A DNA stretch of 64,000 bases from Adiantum capillus-veneris (GCA_014529385.2 CM043971.1:59136209-59200208); one strand, 5' to 3'. Shown: positions 43,101 to 55,594, counted from the first letter of the stretch. Translations and numbers: made by a program. The notes: a model not told the origin generated them from the letters alone.

Positions 43101-44382
43101 TTGGATTGAAGCGAACCTGCAAACCCTGCTCAACCATTTGTCCAACAGAAACAAGATTCTTTGTAATGTTTGGGACATGAAGTACATCTGCTAAGTACTT
43201 TGATTTCCCACTCTTCGTATTTAGAGGTATGTCCCCTACATGAGCAATGGGGTGAGCTGTGTCATCTCCTGTCTGCACATAGCCTGACACATCTGGTTTG
43301 CGCATATCTCTAAACCACTCTCCACGAGACGTCATGTGATTAGAGGCACCTGAATCCACATACCAAACATCATCTTGGGTGGAATTCTCTGCAGTCATTG
43401 TATTCATTACATGTTGCATAACAAACATGCGCTCGTTTTTGCTGTCATCTGCATCTCTGCTAGTAGATGCATAGTTGCCCTGTTCTCTCTTTCTACTTGC
43501 TTTTCCCTTTGGACAGTCACGTGACATGTGACCTCTTTCACCACAAGTCCAACATTCTCTACTATCTCGAGTATGTTGCTGTCTGCTTGATCCTGCACCA
43601 CGACCTCTTTGACTCCCCCTGCCTTGAGACTGGTTTCCCCTGCCACCTGTATTGTTTTGATTTGATTGACCTTCCAGAAATTGGCCCCTGCAACCCCTTG
43701 GGCCTCGACCACGACCTCTACCTCTACCTCTGTTGGAGTTAGAATAGAAGGCTTGTTCAGAATTATTTCTGCCATGAGAAGAAGATGTGTCAAGGTTCTT
43801 CTCCTCAAGAATAAGCATAGAAATCAAATCTTGGAACACGGGGATGTCGTCTCTTGTATTCATGGAAGACCTAAAATGTACATACTCATCTCCTAGACCA
43901 TCCAAGCATGCACGTACAATGTCATCATCTTCCACTGAGACTTTAATAGATCCAAGAGCCTCAATGATACTCTTGATCTTCAAGGCATAATCATTGATTG
44001 AGAGGTTGTTCCTCTTAACCTGATTTAGCTCCGACTTTAGTTGAAGCTTCCTGGCCTTGGTGTTCACCTCGAACACTCTGCCTAAGTTTCTCCATGCAAT
44101 GGCGGGGGTTTCAGCATCCTGTAGATAGCCCATCATGCCATCTGTGATGCTCATAGAAAGCCAATACATCACTTTGCTTTGGCCTTGTTGCCAGTCCCTC
44201 AAAGCTTTCCTTTGTTCTGCTGTAGTATTTGCCTCGGGAATCTCTGGTTCCTTTTCATTGTCTCCTTCTACATAGTCCCAATAACCTTTTCCTTTTAGGA
44301 AATTTGTTATTCTGAACTTCCATGCAGGGTAGTTATTTTTCTCAAGCTTCTCAGTAACAATCTGACTGAAACCGTCAGACAT
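40120..44382 (-). pseudogene. gag-pol: copia Gag-Pol polyprotein with two stops
   Basis: I place the start at ATG 44382 ([20 protein letters not shown]), because Gag homology begins there; an upstream in-frame ATG at 44418 adds 12 weak residues. Domains: UBN2-type Gag, zinc knuckle [14 protein letters not shown] at about 43510-43555, protease [12 protein letters not shown] near 43350, the pre-integrase zinc module (HKRIGH, CAACQ), integrase with HTDVWGP, SDGGGEY and [10 protein letters not shown] with [15 protein letters not shown] and YVDDLIIVGDN, and RNase H with GYTDADWAG and STEAEY. TAG at 41137-41139 replaces the Trp in the SRAWYD motif, and TAA lies at 40960-40962. Both are in one frame, so two point mutations separate it from an open polyprotein. 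Confidence 0.95.
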
Positions 44383-44638
44383 CTTGAAGCAGTAAGACAA
44401 AATAGCTGCAATCTGCAAAAACCTGCAAATCTGCTGAACCTGCTATCGTGGTACCTGTAACGCTTTCTACACTCAACGAGTGTCCACAATGAAGCGTACA
44501 TACAACCACTGTACTTGTACAATAAATCTCTGTGTACTGCACTTTGGAGACCTGTTCAGAAACTTTGGAGACCTATCGTGGATTGCGAACGAAGGGATTG
44601 TGATGCTCTTGCTCTCTTAGCCTCTCTTGCCTGCACCA

Positions 44639-44650
44639 GGCTCTGATACC
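44639..44650 (-). other. primer-binding site for initiator Met tRNA
   Basis: On the minus strand TGGTATCAGAGC lies one base after the 5' LTR end. Confidence 0.92.
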
Positions 44651-44651
44651 A

Positions 44652-44970
44652 TGTAAAGAATGAGGATGCAAGAGAGCTACACAAGACAAGCACAAAGCAC
44701 ACAGAGATGGAAAGCTTCTTCTTCTTCTTAGAAAAGAGAGTACAAAATGACTAAGTGCTAAAGCTGAAAAGTAGCACATATGTACATGCGGTCACTAAGT
44801 GTGAACTCGCTAGAAGCGTACTAGGCTGGCACTATAAGTGTAGTCCAGCTGTAGAATCACTGGCAGAGATCCTCCGTGTCGGTCACCTAACGCGCCAGTG
44901 AGTAAATGCCGTAAGCGGCTAAGACCCGTAGTGGATGCCAGCTCAAGGTGTAGAGCTCGACATCTCAACA
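44652..44970 (-). repeat. 5' LTR of the copia element
   Basis: 319 bp, TG...CA ends, flanked on the outside by the target duplication ACCGT. Confidence 0.95.
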
Positions 44971-44975
44971 ACCGT

Positions 44976-45545
44976 CTTGTGGAATCACAATATTTTAAGT
45001 GCACCACCACCATGTCAGCAAGAACCACCCTATCCCTTTGGAAATCAAGCTCAAACTTGTCTCTTTTAGACTTGAGGAAATCGTTGTGCTGAGTTGTACG
45101 ATCATCGAGAATGAATGGGGCATTGAAGACAGAAGAGACCTTGCAGAACATTTTAGCAGCTCTTGCAAATACTACAAAATCAAATAGTCTTCCATCCACT
45201 CATGTATGATTTTCAATTGCATGGCAACCCTTCCTTACATTTTGTAGCTGGCTCACAGGCAGAAGAAAGATCAATGTTTCTCTTCTTGGTGCTAATCACT
45301 TGAATCTTCTGGCTTGCAGGCAATTCTTCCTGTTCTGATGCTTCTGAGTCATTGGGGGGTTCCTATGTGCCCATCACATCATCTCCAAGAAATATATCTT
45401 TGGCCTGAGCAAAGTCCACATCTCTCTTTAAAGAGCCTCTCATCAACTGAGGTGGTCTCCCTTCTGCTTCCTGTTCACCTAAGACAATTTTTGGATTGAC
45501 CCTCTGCCTCTTCATTCTGTGAGATCTTAATCCTAAGAAAAACAT
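44976..45545 (-). pseudogene. unidentified ORF fragments, upstream half of a gene split by the copia element
   Basis: 45545-45363 encodes MKRQRVNPKIVLGEQEAEGR and a Lys/Asp-rich continuation. 45199 to 44976 encodes MDGRLFDFVVFARAAKMFCK followed by a charged segment ending at the target duplication ACCGT. The minus-strand text continues across the insertion into 39745-39477 with one stop close to the junction. Together with 38522-39745 this could be one decayed gene. Family unknown. Confidence 0.4.
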
Positions 45546-45639
45546 AATATATGCAATAATAGGTAACTATTGGGACACACCAACATTTGACTTTTTTATT
45601 AAATATTATAACACATTTCTCCTAAATTGCAAGCTATTG

Positions 45640-46191
<552 letters not shown>

Positions 46192-46340
46192 ACATTAAAC
46201 CATGCCTATAATAAATAAACGATAGTAGGTGTTACCTTTTCCTGGGCTTGGCATGACAATTTTCCAAAGATGAAAACCTCATTGAGACCTTGGGAAAACT
46301 TCAAGCCTTCACTCTCTACTCTCTATTTTTTGTGTACCTC

Positions 46341-46344
<4 letters not shown>

Positions 46345-46373
<29 letters not shown>

Positions 46374-46450
46374 CTCTCTCTCAACCACCCTATCTCTGTG
46401 TGTGTGTGTGTGTGTGTGTGTCTATACAACCTCTAACTAAGTGTATCTCT

Positions 46451-46488
<38 letters not shown>
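46345..46488. repeat. cluster of (TG)n and (CT)n microsatellites
   Basis: (TG)n at 46345-46372 and 46397-46421, and (CT)n at about 46454-46488, with short unique spacers. Confidence 0.95.
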
Positions 46489-46491
<3 letters not shown>

Positions 46492-46544
46492 TCTAGTCGT
46501 TCATAGTACCATTACCACCATGCAAAAAAGTGGATCAGCCTTTG

Positions 46545-46890
46545 CTTTGCATCCGCCAAAAGTAGCCTAGAGCTTCCTAACCCTAACCTTGCCTTCAAGG
46601 TGCACACGTATGTGATTGCATTTGGAGAGACACCCTTGCTTTGCATCTGTTGAAATCAGCACAGAGCATCTTGGCCCTGTCGTACAAATGTGGCCTCACA
46701 TTAAAGATTTGCATGTGTTCGATCAACCCGCTTGGACCTCCATTGCAAAGTCACAATCAACTTTTTCATCCTTTTTAACAACACCTGCAAAATTTTCCCA
46801 AAATGTACAAGCATATCTGATGTGGGAGAGACACCCTTGCTTCACATCCGCCAAAAATAGTCCAAAGCTTCCTAACCCTTGCAAATATTG
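46545..46890. repeat. diverged short repeats
   Basis: Three blocks share GAGAGACACCCTTGCTT or CCTTTGCTTTGCATCC followed by CAT(C/T)(C/T)G(C/T)(C/T)(A/G)AAA and AGCTTCCTAACCCT or a variant (about 46540, 46620 and 46825). They are spaced unevenly. Origin unknown. Confidence 0.5.
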
Positions 46891-47176
46891 TAGTTGAAGA
46901 AACGACATCCCCATCACAAAGTTCAACAACAACTTGCCCTTTTGAAAGAACACAAATGTCATGCAAGTCAAACAAAGTTAATTTTAGTAGCGCATGACTA
47001 ACAATCTCATTAGTGTTGAGTGCTCATGTCAACGTCTTGCATAATGCCGAACACCTTGAAGATGTAAGCATGGTTGATTGCATTTGGAAAACAACGTAGG
47101 TCCATAGCCAACCCCACACTGTGTACATATAGTCTCAACAAAGAGCTCCAACTCTTCTTCCTATGTCGCTACTGTG

Positions 47177-47213
<37 letters not shown>

Positions 47214-48146
47214 ACCTCCATAGCTATGGGTGCTAGCCATGCTTTGTTGAAGATCTTCTGTTTCTTGTCCCTTCTAGCTCATGAAATACCCGTGTCAGCA
47301 AATAAACATAGCCCACATTCCCAGCATGAAAAAAGGGGTGTAGTGGCAAGTTCCTTTGCCGCTTAAAGAACTACACCACAACCACAATTATGCTCCCCCA
47401 TTCTCTATTGTTCATAAGCTCAGCCCTCATCACCACTCAATTGGCAAATAGCCACAATTTCTTCATTTGCATTGAGCCTCACACCTTCATCAGATCAGCT
47501 CACAGGGCATCTCACGAGATTTCCACCGCCCCAATTTTCCCCACACGTACAAAGAGGCACTTCAGGATTGCATTGACGTGATGAGGAACACCATATGTAT
47601 CAACTTGGGTTGTCAATTTCATAGCTCGTCCCTCAACTTGGCACGCTCATCAGCTTATGTGTTAAGGTCTCAAATCATGGATACGCAAGTGTCGCTTAAT
47701 GCATCTTTCACATACCAAGATACTTGCTCTGATGGGGGGACACTTTCCCTGCTCTCTCTCTCTCTCTCTCTCTCTCATGCATGCACGCACAAAAACCATG
47801 TGTGTGTGTGTGTGCAGAGATTGCAATCAATGAAAGCGTATATGTGAGAGAGATGGAGGGGTAAAATTGTCCGTCTTTGCATCTACAATTTGAACTTGCT
47901 GGCAGTGAAGAGCTGTAGCAAGAGAGGCACGAGAGGTCCTAGCGAGAGGACCTCCTGCTACTGTGTTCAATCAGAGAAGCACCCTTGCTTCCATGCTCGG
48001 GGGTACTTGCTCTAGAGCAAGGAGCTGGCAGACATCTCTCTCTCTCCCTCTCTCTCTCTCTCTCCTCGTTTGTTCGTGCTGAGTGCCTTGGCTGCAGGCC
48101 ACACTAGCCATGAGGTAGCTGAAGGATTGTCTTGCGGCCACATGTC
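46891..48146. other. microsatellite-bearing stretch without genes
   Basis: (CT)n at 47179-47210, 47752-47776 and about 48033-48064, plus a short (TG)n at about 47800-47813. The frames between are short and show no motif. Confidence 0.5.
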
Positions 48147-48166
48147 GGGGGGGGGGGGGGGGGGGG
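48147..48166. repeat. G20 homopolymer
   Basis: Twenty consecutive G on the plus strand. Confidence 0.9.
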
Positions 48167-48220
48167 ATCCCTCCCCCTTTTAATAAAGTATAGGTAAAAC
48201 ATGGTTTTTTCTTCAATCAA

Positions 48221-48347
48221 CAAAGAAGTTCTCATAGTCAAAACTAGAGGAACTTAGAGATATGCTCATCTCAATATCTTAAATCACCAAAGAAGTTACC
48301 ATACTCAAAACTAGACGAACTTAGAGATATGTTCATCTCAATATCTT
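48221..48347. repeat. 60-bp segment repeated with a 67-bp period
   Basis: CAAAGAAGTT to ATATCTT occurs at 48221-48280 and again at 48288-48347 with a few substitutions. Confidence 0.9.
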
Positions 48348-48421
48348 GGCCAAACATATGTTGGCTCTATACTATCGCATTGTCCACAAACCCATGTGAG
48401 AGATAAAAGAACCGGGGATAT

Positions 48422-48423
<2 letters not shown>

Positions 48424-48517
<94 letters not shown>

Positions 48518-48580
48518 TATCCAGCTTAATAAGCTGATTATGTGAGGTTCCTCATTAATGAAGAGGAGAGTTGGCCAATT
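48424..48580. repeat. (TG)n(AG)n compound microsatellite with duplicated flank, copy 1
   Basis: (TG)n 48424-48455, (AG)n to 48513, then TTATCCAGCTTAATAAG and a segment containing TCATTAATGAAGAGGA that recurs after the next compound microsatellite. Confidence 0.85.
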
Positions 48581-48749
48581 GAAGTTGCAAAACCGATGGT
48601 TTGTTGCCACAAAATCATAGTATCATTGTTACTTTGATTGTACCTTGATAGTTTGTAGTGCCTATCATTATTGTAATGGAACGTCATTGATGCTTCTACA
48701 AGCAATTGAGAAAGTGTTTTCCATTTGGGAGTTTCTGTTTGTGGGTTGT

Positions 48750-48754
<5 letters not shown>

Positions 48755-48847
<93 letters not shown>

Positions 48848-48900
48848 ATTCGTAGTAAGTTGGTTATGTAAGGGTTGTCATTAATGAAGAGGACGAGGTT
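48755..48900. repeat. (TG)n(AG)n compound microsatellite with duplicated flank, copy 2
   Basis: (TG)n 48755-48780, (AG)n to 48841, then TTATCCATTCGTAGTAAG and TCATTAATGAAGAGGA as in copy 1, about 330 bp away. The microsatellite is thus part of a larger duplicated unit. Confidence 0.85.
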
Positions 48901-49779
48901 GGTACTTTGTAGGAAATTTTTATAACCAAAACAACAAGAGATCGTAAGTGCTTCGAAGGCAGTGTTCAGACTGTAAGGCAAAAGCCTCTGCCAAGGGGCA
49001 TCTATCTAGCGTGGCAAGAAATGGTTGGCTAGACATGAGCTTCCTCCATATCGTTTCTCCTCAAAACATGCAATCACGCACCCACTTTTAAATAGAAAAA
49101 TGCAAGCTGAAGGTCAAGCTACAGACCCCTTTTGCAAGCAGTTAAGACCTTGTGAGAAGCTCATTGGATGTCTACAGTGACAAGACAGTTCTTAGTGCAA
49201 TAGCTCATTGGACGTCTATACTATTGAGCAATTTGCTCATCTACATTGACAAGCAAATTCTTAATGCACTAGTATTTTACAAATGTGAACTAGAGGCAGC
49301 TGGAAGAAATGTTTGATTTCCTGCTCATTATTGTAGTTTGAATGCGGCATCAAGCAGGTTTCATCAACTATAGACACCTGCCTCCTTCTCCCAAAGCAAT
49401 GGGCAACCTATGGTGCAAAAAATGAATCAAGCAATAGAAAACAAGATTGGGGCCAACTTCATTAAGACAAGTGAGCATAATGGAGGCTTATCTACATCCT
49501 TGTATGGGTGAAAGTACATAATGGTAGTGCAAAAAAAAGACCAATTTTGAATTCACCTATTTGGTGTTGCTTTGTTATGGCCATAAAACAAAAGATGTCA
49601 TATTATTAGTTTTTAGGGGGGGGAACTCTCAATTTTATGTTATGAGCTACTTTTGACTGAAAATGTGTGTGTGTGAATCATTCTCTCCCGCGTGCAATAT
49701 GAGCTACTATCTGCGCTTGGAACTGACAGGGTGGTTGAACTTCCTATTGTCACATCACAAGCTTCCTCTACATTGAGTT
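48901..49779. other. unassigned stretch
   Basis: No ORF, LTR or known repeat recognised. Confidence 0.4.
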
Positions 49780-50972
49780 GTGTTATGTGACCGTCCTCTT
49801 TGTTGTGCTCATCCCAATATCTTCTTGGTGTCCACTTTGCTGGTTGCTATGATGTTCCCATGGAGGGTTGCTACTACTAAGTCCACTCTCGAGAGAGCAG
49901 CCAGGCTTACCAAGGGCAACTCCAAGCTCATGTCTCCTCGCAACACCAAGACCACACCGTTTGTGCCATCCGAGGAAGTGAGGACACCGTATACTTGCGC
50001 AAGCAGGATGAGTTTCTCAACCACACAATATGAACATGGAGGGTCTTTTATCCTTGCCAACAATGACAGGTCTAAATCAAAGAGCAGACGTGAGTTGTGC
50101 ATGTTGTGATGAAAATAACAGATTGAACACTGCATGCAATACTATTAATGCAAATTAGCTGAGCATTGTTTGATCCATATGTAGATACATAAACAAAAGA
50201 TGTAGTTTTTTAGGGTTTAGGGTAGCTGATTTTCAAAAGAAGGTCTTCTATGTGTCCTAGTGCAAGCTACATGTCTGAGATTTGGATTGCACATGCCAAT
50301 TTTCATGTTACAAGATTTGATATTGTATGTATATTGTAAAACAAAGCACTCTAACTATTGGAATGTGTGAATTGACCTGATCTTTGTAGGGAAAAACAGA
50401 ATGGAAGATTACCCCATGCTCACAAAATTTTGTCATACAGCAGAGGAGCTACCCAAAGAGTATGGGCTAAGCCTACTAGGGGTGCTTCCAAAGGATCTAT
50501 ATGAAGTTATGCTTCCAGAGGATCAGTGGTTAACAGTGATCAAGTTTAAGCACAACAAAGGTGCCAATATTTATCTTAATCACGTGCACCCTTGCTTCAT
50601 AAACGACTCTAGGCTGCTCTTCTACAGGTGTATCAAGCACTTTGAGGGTACGCTTTTCAGAGGTGCCATGCTACGATGAAAGACCTCGCAGGCCACACTG
50701 TGGCATGGGCCATGTTTGGTGAGAACGTTATTCACATGTGCAGAGCAAGAGGAGGGGGGTTGGAACAGAAGATTGACGATTGGAGAAAGGAAAATGGTGC
50801 TTCCAAGGCTGCCCATCATAGCGGGAAAAAGCCTCGCAATACACAATTTGGCAGTAACGTGTGCATGGAGACCAGGCCGCGGCTGTGGCTTATCGGCATA
50901 ATTTGCCGGTTTGTGGCTATGTCGTTGATTTGGAGTTATTGGTGGAGAGGATGTCATAGAGTTCAAGCATGA
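49780..50972 (+). pseudogene. unidentified broken ORF fragments
   Basis: Three plus-strand frames: 49780-50109 (basic, Ser/Thr-rich), about 50386-50679 (MEDYPMLTKFCHTAEELPKE, then GLSLLGVLPKDLYEVMLPED), and 50676-50972 (DLAGHTVAWAMFGENVIHMC). TTTGTAG just before 50390 resembles a splice acceptor, so exons are possible. I do not recognise the protein, and the frame changes show decay. Confidence 0.35.
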
Positions 50973-51000
50973 AAAGAATTTGAAAGCAAACTAAGAGACA

Positions 51001-51500
51001 TGTCAGAGGATGATCTTGACTTAAATGGCTTGCTGGTATATGTCAAGCCAAGATGTGGATGTGTTGAAGTCTGAGGTCAAAAAGAAGGGAGAGAAAGTGT
51101 GGCTGAAATCGAGGAAAAGAATGTTTTCCTTGGTAAATATTCCTTACTAATATTTTTCTAAGGAGGAGAAAAGTGTTGAATACATGTTGCTGCAAAGAAG
51201 ATTTGAAGAATTAGAGATAGAGATGACTGAGTTGAAGAAGACAATTTTTGTAGGAAAAGTTTAGGTGCAGATTTAGGAGGTGGAAATAGTTGCATGAGCT
51301 GGTCAGGGAACTAAAGCAAAAGAGAACCTTTTTACATTGGTCCAAGCTGCAGAGACGCACAAAGGCATAGAGAAAGATCAAAAAGTGTAGGAAACTGAAG
51401 ACAATGTTATAGGTTTGCTTGACAAGGAAGTTGAAACCAAGAGCATGATTGTAGAAGTTATTCAGGAAGTACTTAACACTAGACTTGTAATGAGCCACAA
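51001..51500 (+). pseudogene. decayed coiled-coil-like coding remnant
   Basis: A plus-strand text with stops reads as Lys/Glu-rich heptad-like sequence (RRFEELEIEMTELKKTIF, later DKEVETKSMIVEVIQEVLNT). It could be the C-terminal part of the fragment at 49780-50972. Similar charged text reappears at about 52090-52260. Low confidence. Confidence 0.3.
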
Positions 51501-53062
51501 AAGTGGCTCAAGCCACAAAAATGGCTGACATCAGGATTCTAGTAAATGAAACATAACTTTTGTATATGACATCAAAATTTCATGAAACTTCTTAATTATG
51601 GGTTCAAGATATGAAAAAGGTTTCTAAATACACAATTTACATGAAAAGCTCAAAAATAAAAAAATTTGATCTTTTAAAATTAGTAAATTTTACGTAAAAC
51701 TTCACTTCAACGCTTAACTTCGAGAAGTAAAAAATGTCAGCAGTCTTTGTATATTGGTACATCTATCACATACCTATTGAGGGATTTTTCAAAGAAGTTT
51801 GGGCCTGCTCAGCAATGATTTGATTTACTTTCAAAAGAAAAGAAAATAATTTTGTACATTCGCACAAATTAGTTGTAGAAGATGGCAATGGAAAGACACC
51901 TTTAGATCTTCATTTAGCTCTGTACTATTTTTTATCAACTCATATTGAGTGTTGGTCGTAATTCCCTGAAACTATTTTCTATTTGAACAACTAAGATAGT
52001 GTTGAGATTTTTTTTACAAAAGTCTCAAAAAGCCACAAAAGTGACTGGTTTTTTATAGGACTAGTGTTAAGGAAACTGCAGAAACAAAGAATTTGCAAGA
52101 GTAACTGCTAAGCAAGAGGAGGTTCAGGAACAAAAGGAATTTTAAGTAGCACAAAAGGTTCAAGAAGTTGATGTAGAGATGTCTAAGCCAATAATTACTT
52201 TAGAGGTTCCCCTAGGGGAGTTGCCAAAGTGTTCAACATTTAAGATGAAAGATTGAAAGAGTGATCATTGAGAAGGGGAAATGGGAAGTGTGTCATAGTC
52301 TATATGGTGTAGCTTGCGTTTCTTGGTTTAAGTACTAGTCACTTCACCTTGCACTATAATAGTGTTTGAACACTTAATTCTAAACAAGGGATTTTGTGGG
52401 TCGAACTCAAAAGTTTTTGTTGGAAAAAAAATTCCACCACCGGGCTATGCCAAGTGTTGAAGCCATACTTAGCACCTTTCTTACTTTTAGTCAAGTGTTT
52501 GTAGGTTCATACATTATTCAATAATTTTATAATGTAAAAGGGTGAAAACCTCTTCAGATCATGGACGGGTGTTATGCCAATGAGTTGTATCATTTTGCTA
52601 TGGTTCAATGAAGGAGAAGAGAGAGTTTTGCGCCCTGTACACTGTGTGTTCAAGGTGCTTTTAAGTAATCTATTTTCAATCGTTGCGTAGTAAACTACTT
52701 AAATCCTCAATACCTAAAAAGCATGTATTTGTAAATTCTATGAATGGTGCACTTAGAGTAGAAGTGATTGTCTCTTTTGGCAATCTCCCAGAGCCCCAAT
52801 AACACCTACCTAATCTAGCAAGTCTTAAATTAGCAGGTAGCCGGTCTAACTTCAGAAGCCTCCAAGGGATTGTGCAAAGGTCTGCACCCAAGTTAGTAAA
52901 TTCAAAGGTAGGGCTAGGGTTTTTTTTATTAAGTTTAGATAAAATTGAAAGACTAAGGTTAAATTAGACCATCCTTAATTATTAAGTTGACCATAGACCT
53001 TCTTTAACAAGTATGGATAGTCCACATGTCCAAAGTAGCACTTACTTGCTTTATGGGAGTTG

Positions 53063-53063
<1 letters not shown>
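51501..53063. other. AT-rich unassigned stretch
   Basis: Apart from possible charged coding remnants near 52090-52260, I see no feature I can support. Confidence 0.4.
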
Positions 53064-53109
<46 letters not shown>

Positions 53110-53118
53110 GGGGGGGGG
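53064..53118. repeat. (TG)n followed by a G26 run
   Basis: (TG)n 53064-53092 then about 26 G to 53118, followed by G-rich sequence. Confidence 0.95.
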
Positions 53119-53369
53119 TGGGTGGGGGGTACACCCTTGCCAAAGCAAAGTCAAAAGGAAGAGGGCACAAGTTCTTCAAGGATTAAAAGTTTAGGTAAGT
53201 GTTTGAGCAAGCATAGGTTTCATCTTTACATGTTTACATTAAATCATTGGTACACTTAATGAGCATTCCTTTTTGAATTTGGGAAAGTTGGGGGAGGAAA
53301 ATAGCATGAAGGGATTGTTGGGTTTTTCCCTGTTCAATTTGCAAGTTTTGTAGTTGGAAAAGGAAATCA

Positions 53370-54030
53370 AAGCACCCTCTCACTCCCTTTCTCATGGGAG
53401 CTTAAGTGATAGTCTCCATGCTCGAGACCTTGGCTATGGATGCAAATCCCTCCAAGTGAAAGCTTCATTTTCTTCTTCATCATCTCTAACTACTCTATTA
53501 TGCTAAGTTATGCTAAGAGCTTTCCGATGGAGTAAGCATTTACATGGTACAATTCTCTTTCTTGAAAAATACTTCTTTTCATCCTCATCTACCTCTTTCC
53601 CCGTAGTTCCTTTCTCCCCTCTTGGGTGTTTAGGGTTTGGGAAGGAAGGCTACACCATGGAATCTTGAAGTACAGTCTTGATTCAAGAAAGGCTCCGCAA
53701 GAGCATAAGTATGTATTGTAATCGAGATCTCTTTTAAGAGAATTATAATACAAGTCCTTTTCGAGGGGGGGGGGCAACTCCAAGAAAATCCAGTCCTCAT
53801 CGATTTTTCTCTTTTCATTATCACATGTATTGGTCCATTTAGCTGCGTCTAGGGGATTCATTTACCATTGCAAAGTTTTGATGCCAACCCTCAATAGTAT
53901 TTATCCCTTCCATCATCATACTTTTTGTCAATCCTCTAATCATTATAGTTGTGGATATGATTCCTTCTATATTGGGACAGCAAATTCATGTTTTTTTCTT
54001 GTAGTTCATGGGAAAAACTTTGCACACTGA
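53370..54030 (+). repeat. old LTR fragment related to the adjacent gypsy LTR
   Basis: It shares the order of several blocks with 54900-55400: CTTGGCTATGGATGCAAATCC against CTTGGCTTTGTGATGCAAATCC, then TATGCTAAGTTATGCTAAGAG, ATAATACAA, a G-run and CAACTCCAAGAAAATCCAGTC. Identity is clearly lower than between the two LTRs of the adjacent element. A diverged solo or partial LTR of a sister family. Confidence 0.6.
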
Positions 54031-54036
54031 GACAAC

Positions 54037-54441
54037 TATCATAATAATCAATATCTAATTCTCTTAAATGATGTTCTCATGTTAAACTGATCATTTAATA
54101 TGGGGAAGTGCCAGGGGAGAAAAAGCTAGAATATTGGTTAAGCTAGCAGACTGGCCACTGTAGGGATACAAAGGAGGGAAAATAGGGATCCGTACAAAGG
54201 AGGAAAAATAGGGATCCAAAAGGGGGGCCATCTGCAAAAGAGCAATGTGCACCAATGGGCTTAAAAGACCCTAAGGTTCAGCCCATTAAGACTTCCAAAA
54301 TGCTAAGGTTCCAAAATTCAAAGGTTCTGTCCAAAGGTCAAAAGCCTAGGGAATTGGATGCTTTGTGTGTGTGTCTCAAAAGTCTTCAACCATCCCTACA
54401 TAGGAGGGGGCGAGCCCTAGAAGTAGGAGATGAGAGAGAAA

Positions 54442-54486
<45 letters not shown>

Positions 54487-55581
54487 GCTCCCTTTACACA
54501 AAGGGAATGAGGGATACATGTCAGATCCCTAGCCCATAATAAAAGAACCAATAAGAATTAAGCTCTCTAGAAGACTATTGGACAGTCTCCCAAGGGGTCC
54601 ACTGAGCATTCAACAGCCCAATGGCTTGCTTGATTCCTATCGGCCAGGAGGCAAAGGGGTCCAATGAGAGTTTAGTTGAATTAAATAATTACCTAAAGCT
54701 CTCACAAAAGGGGAAAGGGGGACACATGTCAAAGGGCTATCACTTATGCTGCTTAATTTCCATTGGCTAGGCCTGGGAAGGTCCAATAGGGCTGTAGCAT
54801 GAGCATTTAGCAAGGGGGGTCGACCAAGAGAGAGGGGGGGCTGACTTGTGCAAGGCGCTATCACACACACACACTCACACAATCTCATGTGTGAAGGAAA
54901 GAAGACTCTCTCTCCTTCTCAAGCTCTAACGGAAAGCTTACCACCTACTCCAAGCTTGTGAGAAGGGAGGCCTACACCAACAACTCTTGGCTTTGTGATG
55001 CAAATCCAACCAAGATCCAAGCTTCAATGCATGCTCATCTCCTCTACCATGCTAATTACTAAGCTAAGCTATGCTAATATGAGCGATTATGTGAAGAGAT
55101 GTACATCTTTCTCATAAGAATACTCCTTCTTCCTCTCAATCTACTCTCATACCCCGCTGGCTCTCACCATCTTTAAAGGTGTGTGAGGTCTTGGGTTTGA
55201 GACCGTGAGGGAATTGATGTTGTGTTTGATAAGTGTTTTGCTTAGTGCATGAAGTTTTTATATTCATTGCACTAGCTAGTATTGAAGGAACACAAGGAAT
55301 TGTTTTGTATAATGTCTCTCTTGACGGGAGGAACCATAATACAAAGCCTTTTGGAGGGGGGACCGGCTCCAAGAAAATCCGGTCCTCAAATGTTATCAAT
55401 TGCTTAATTTCTCTCTCTTTTGAAGTAGTGTTCATGCTATCTAACTAGGTGTTATGATTTTTGTTGCTCTCTCCACCCAAGCACTCTTGTTAATCTCATT
55501 AGGAATCTATTCTAATGAAATGCTCACTATGTTCATGCTATTTTCCACTACACACAAGCTACTAGGCCATTAAATGTTACA
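54037..55581 (+). repeat. 5' LTR of the gypsy element
   Basis: It is collinear with 62598-63850. It starts TATCATAATAATC, so the terminal TG is not evident, and ends GTTACA just before the primer site. It holds (AC)n at 54443-54485 and a ~130-bp segment at about 54112-54240, with a TACAAAGGAGG repeat, that the 3' LTR lacks. Confidence 0.8.
54443..54485. repeat. (AC)21 microsatellite in the 5' LTR
   Basis: Allelic in position to the longer (AC)n run in the 3' LTR at 62868-62937. Confidence 0.95.
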
Positions 55582-55582
55582 T

Positions 55583-55594
55583 TGGTATCATAGC
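55583..55594 (+). other. primer-binding site, initiator Met tRNA type with one change
   Basis: TGGTATCATAGC lies right after the 5' LTR; the canonical site reads TGGTATCAGAGC. Confidence 0.8.

Larger units (their letters stand above)
39751..44970 (-). mobile_element. Ty1/copia retrotransposon, young
   Basis: LTRs at 39751-40069 and 44652-44970 (319 bp each) begin TGTAAAGAATGAGG and end CATCTCAACA; direct reading shows two differences. The target duplication ACCGT is at 39746-39750 and 44971-44975. On the minus strand the primer site, Gag, zinc knuckle, protease, integrase, RT, RNase H and polypurine tract come in copia order. Two in-frame stops near the RT region are the only coding defects seen. 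Confidence 0.97.

Noticed and set aside
41077-43990. Plus-strand ORFs opposite the copia polyprotein
   Set aside because: Antisense shadows; the minus strand carries the full copia domain order.
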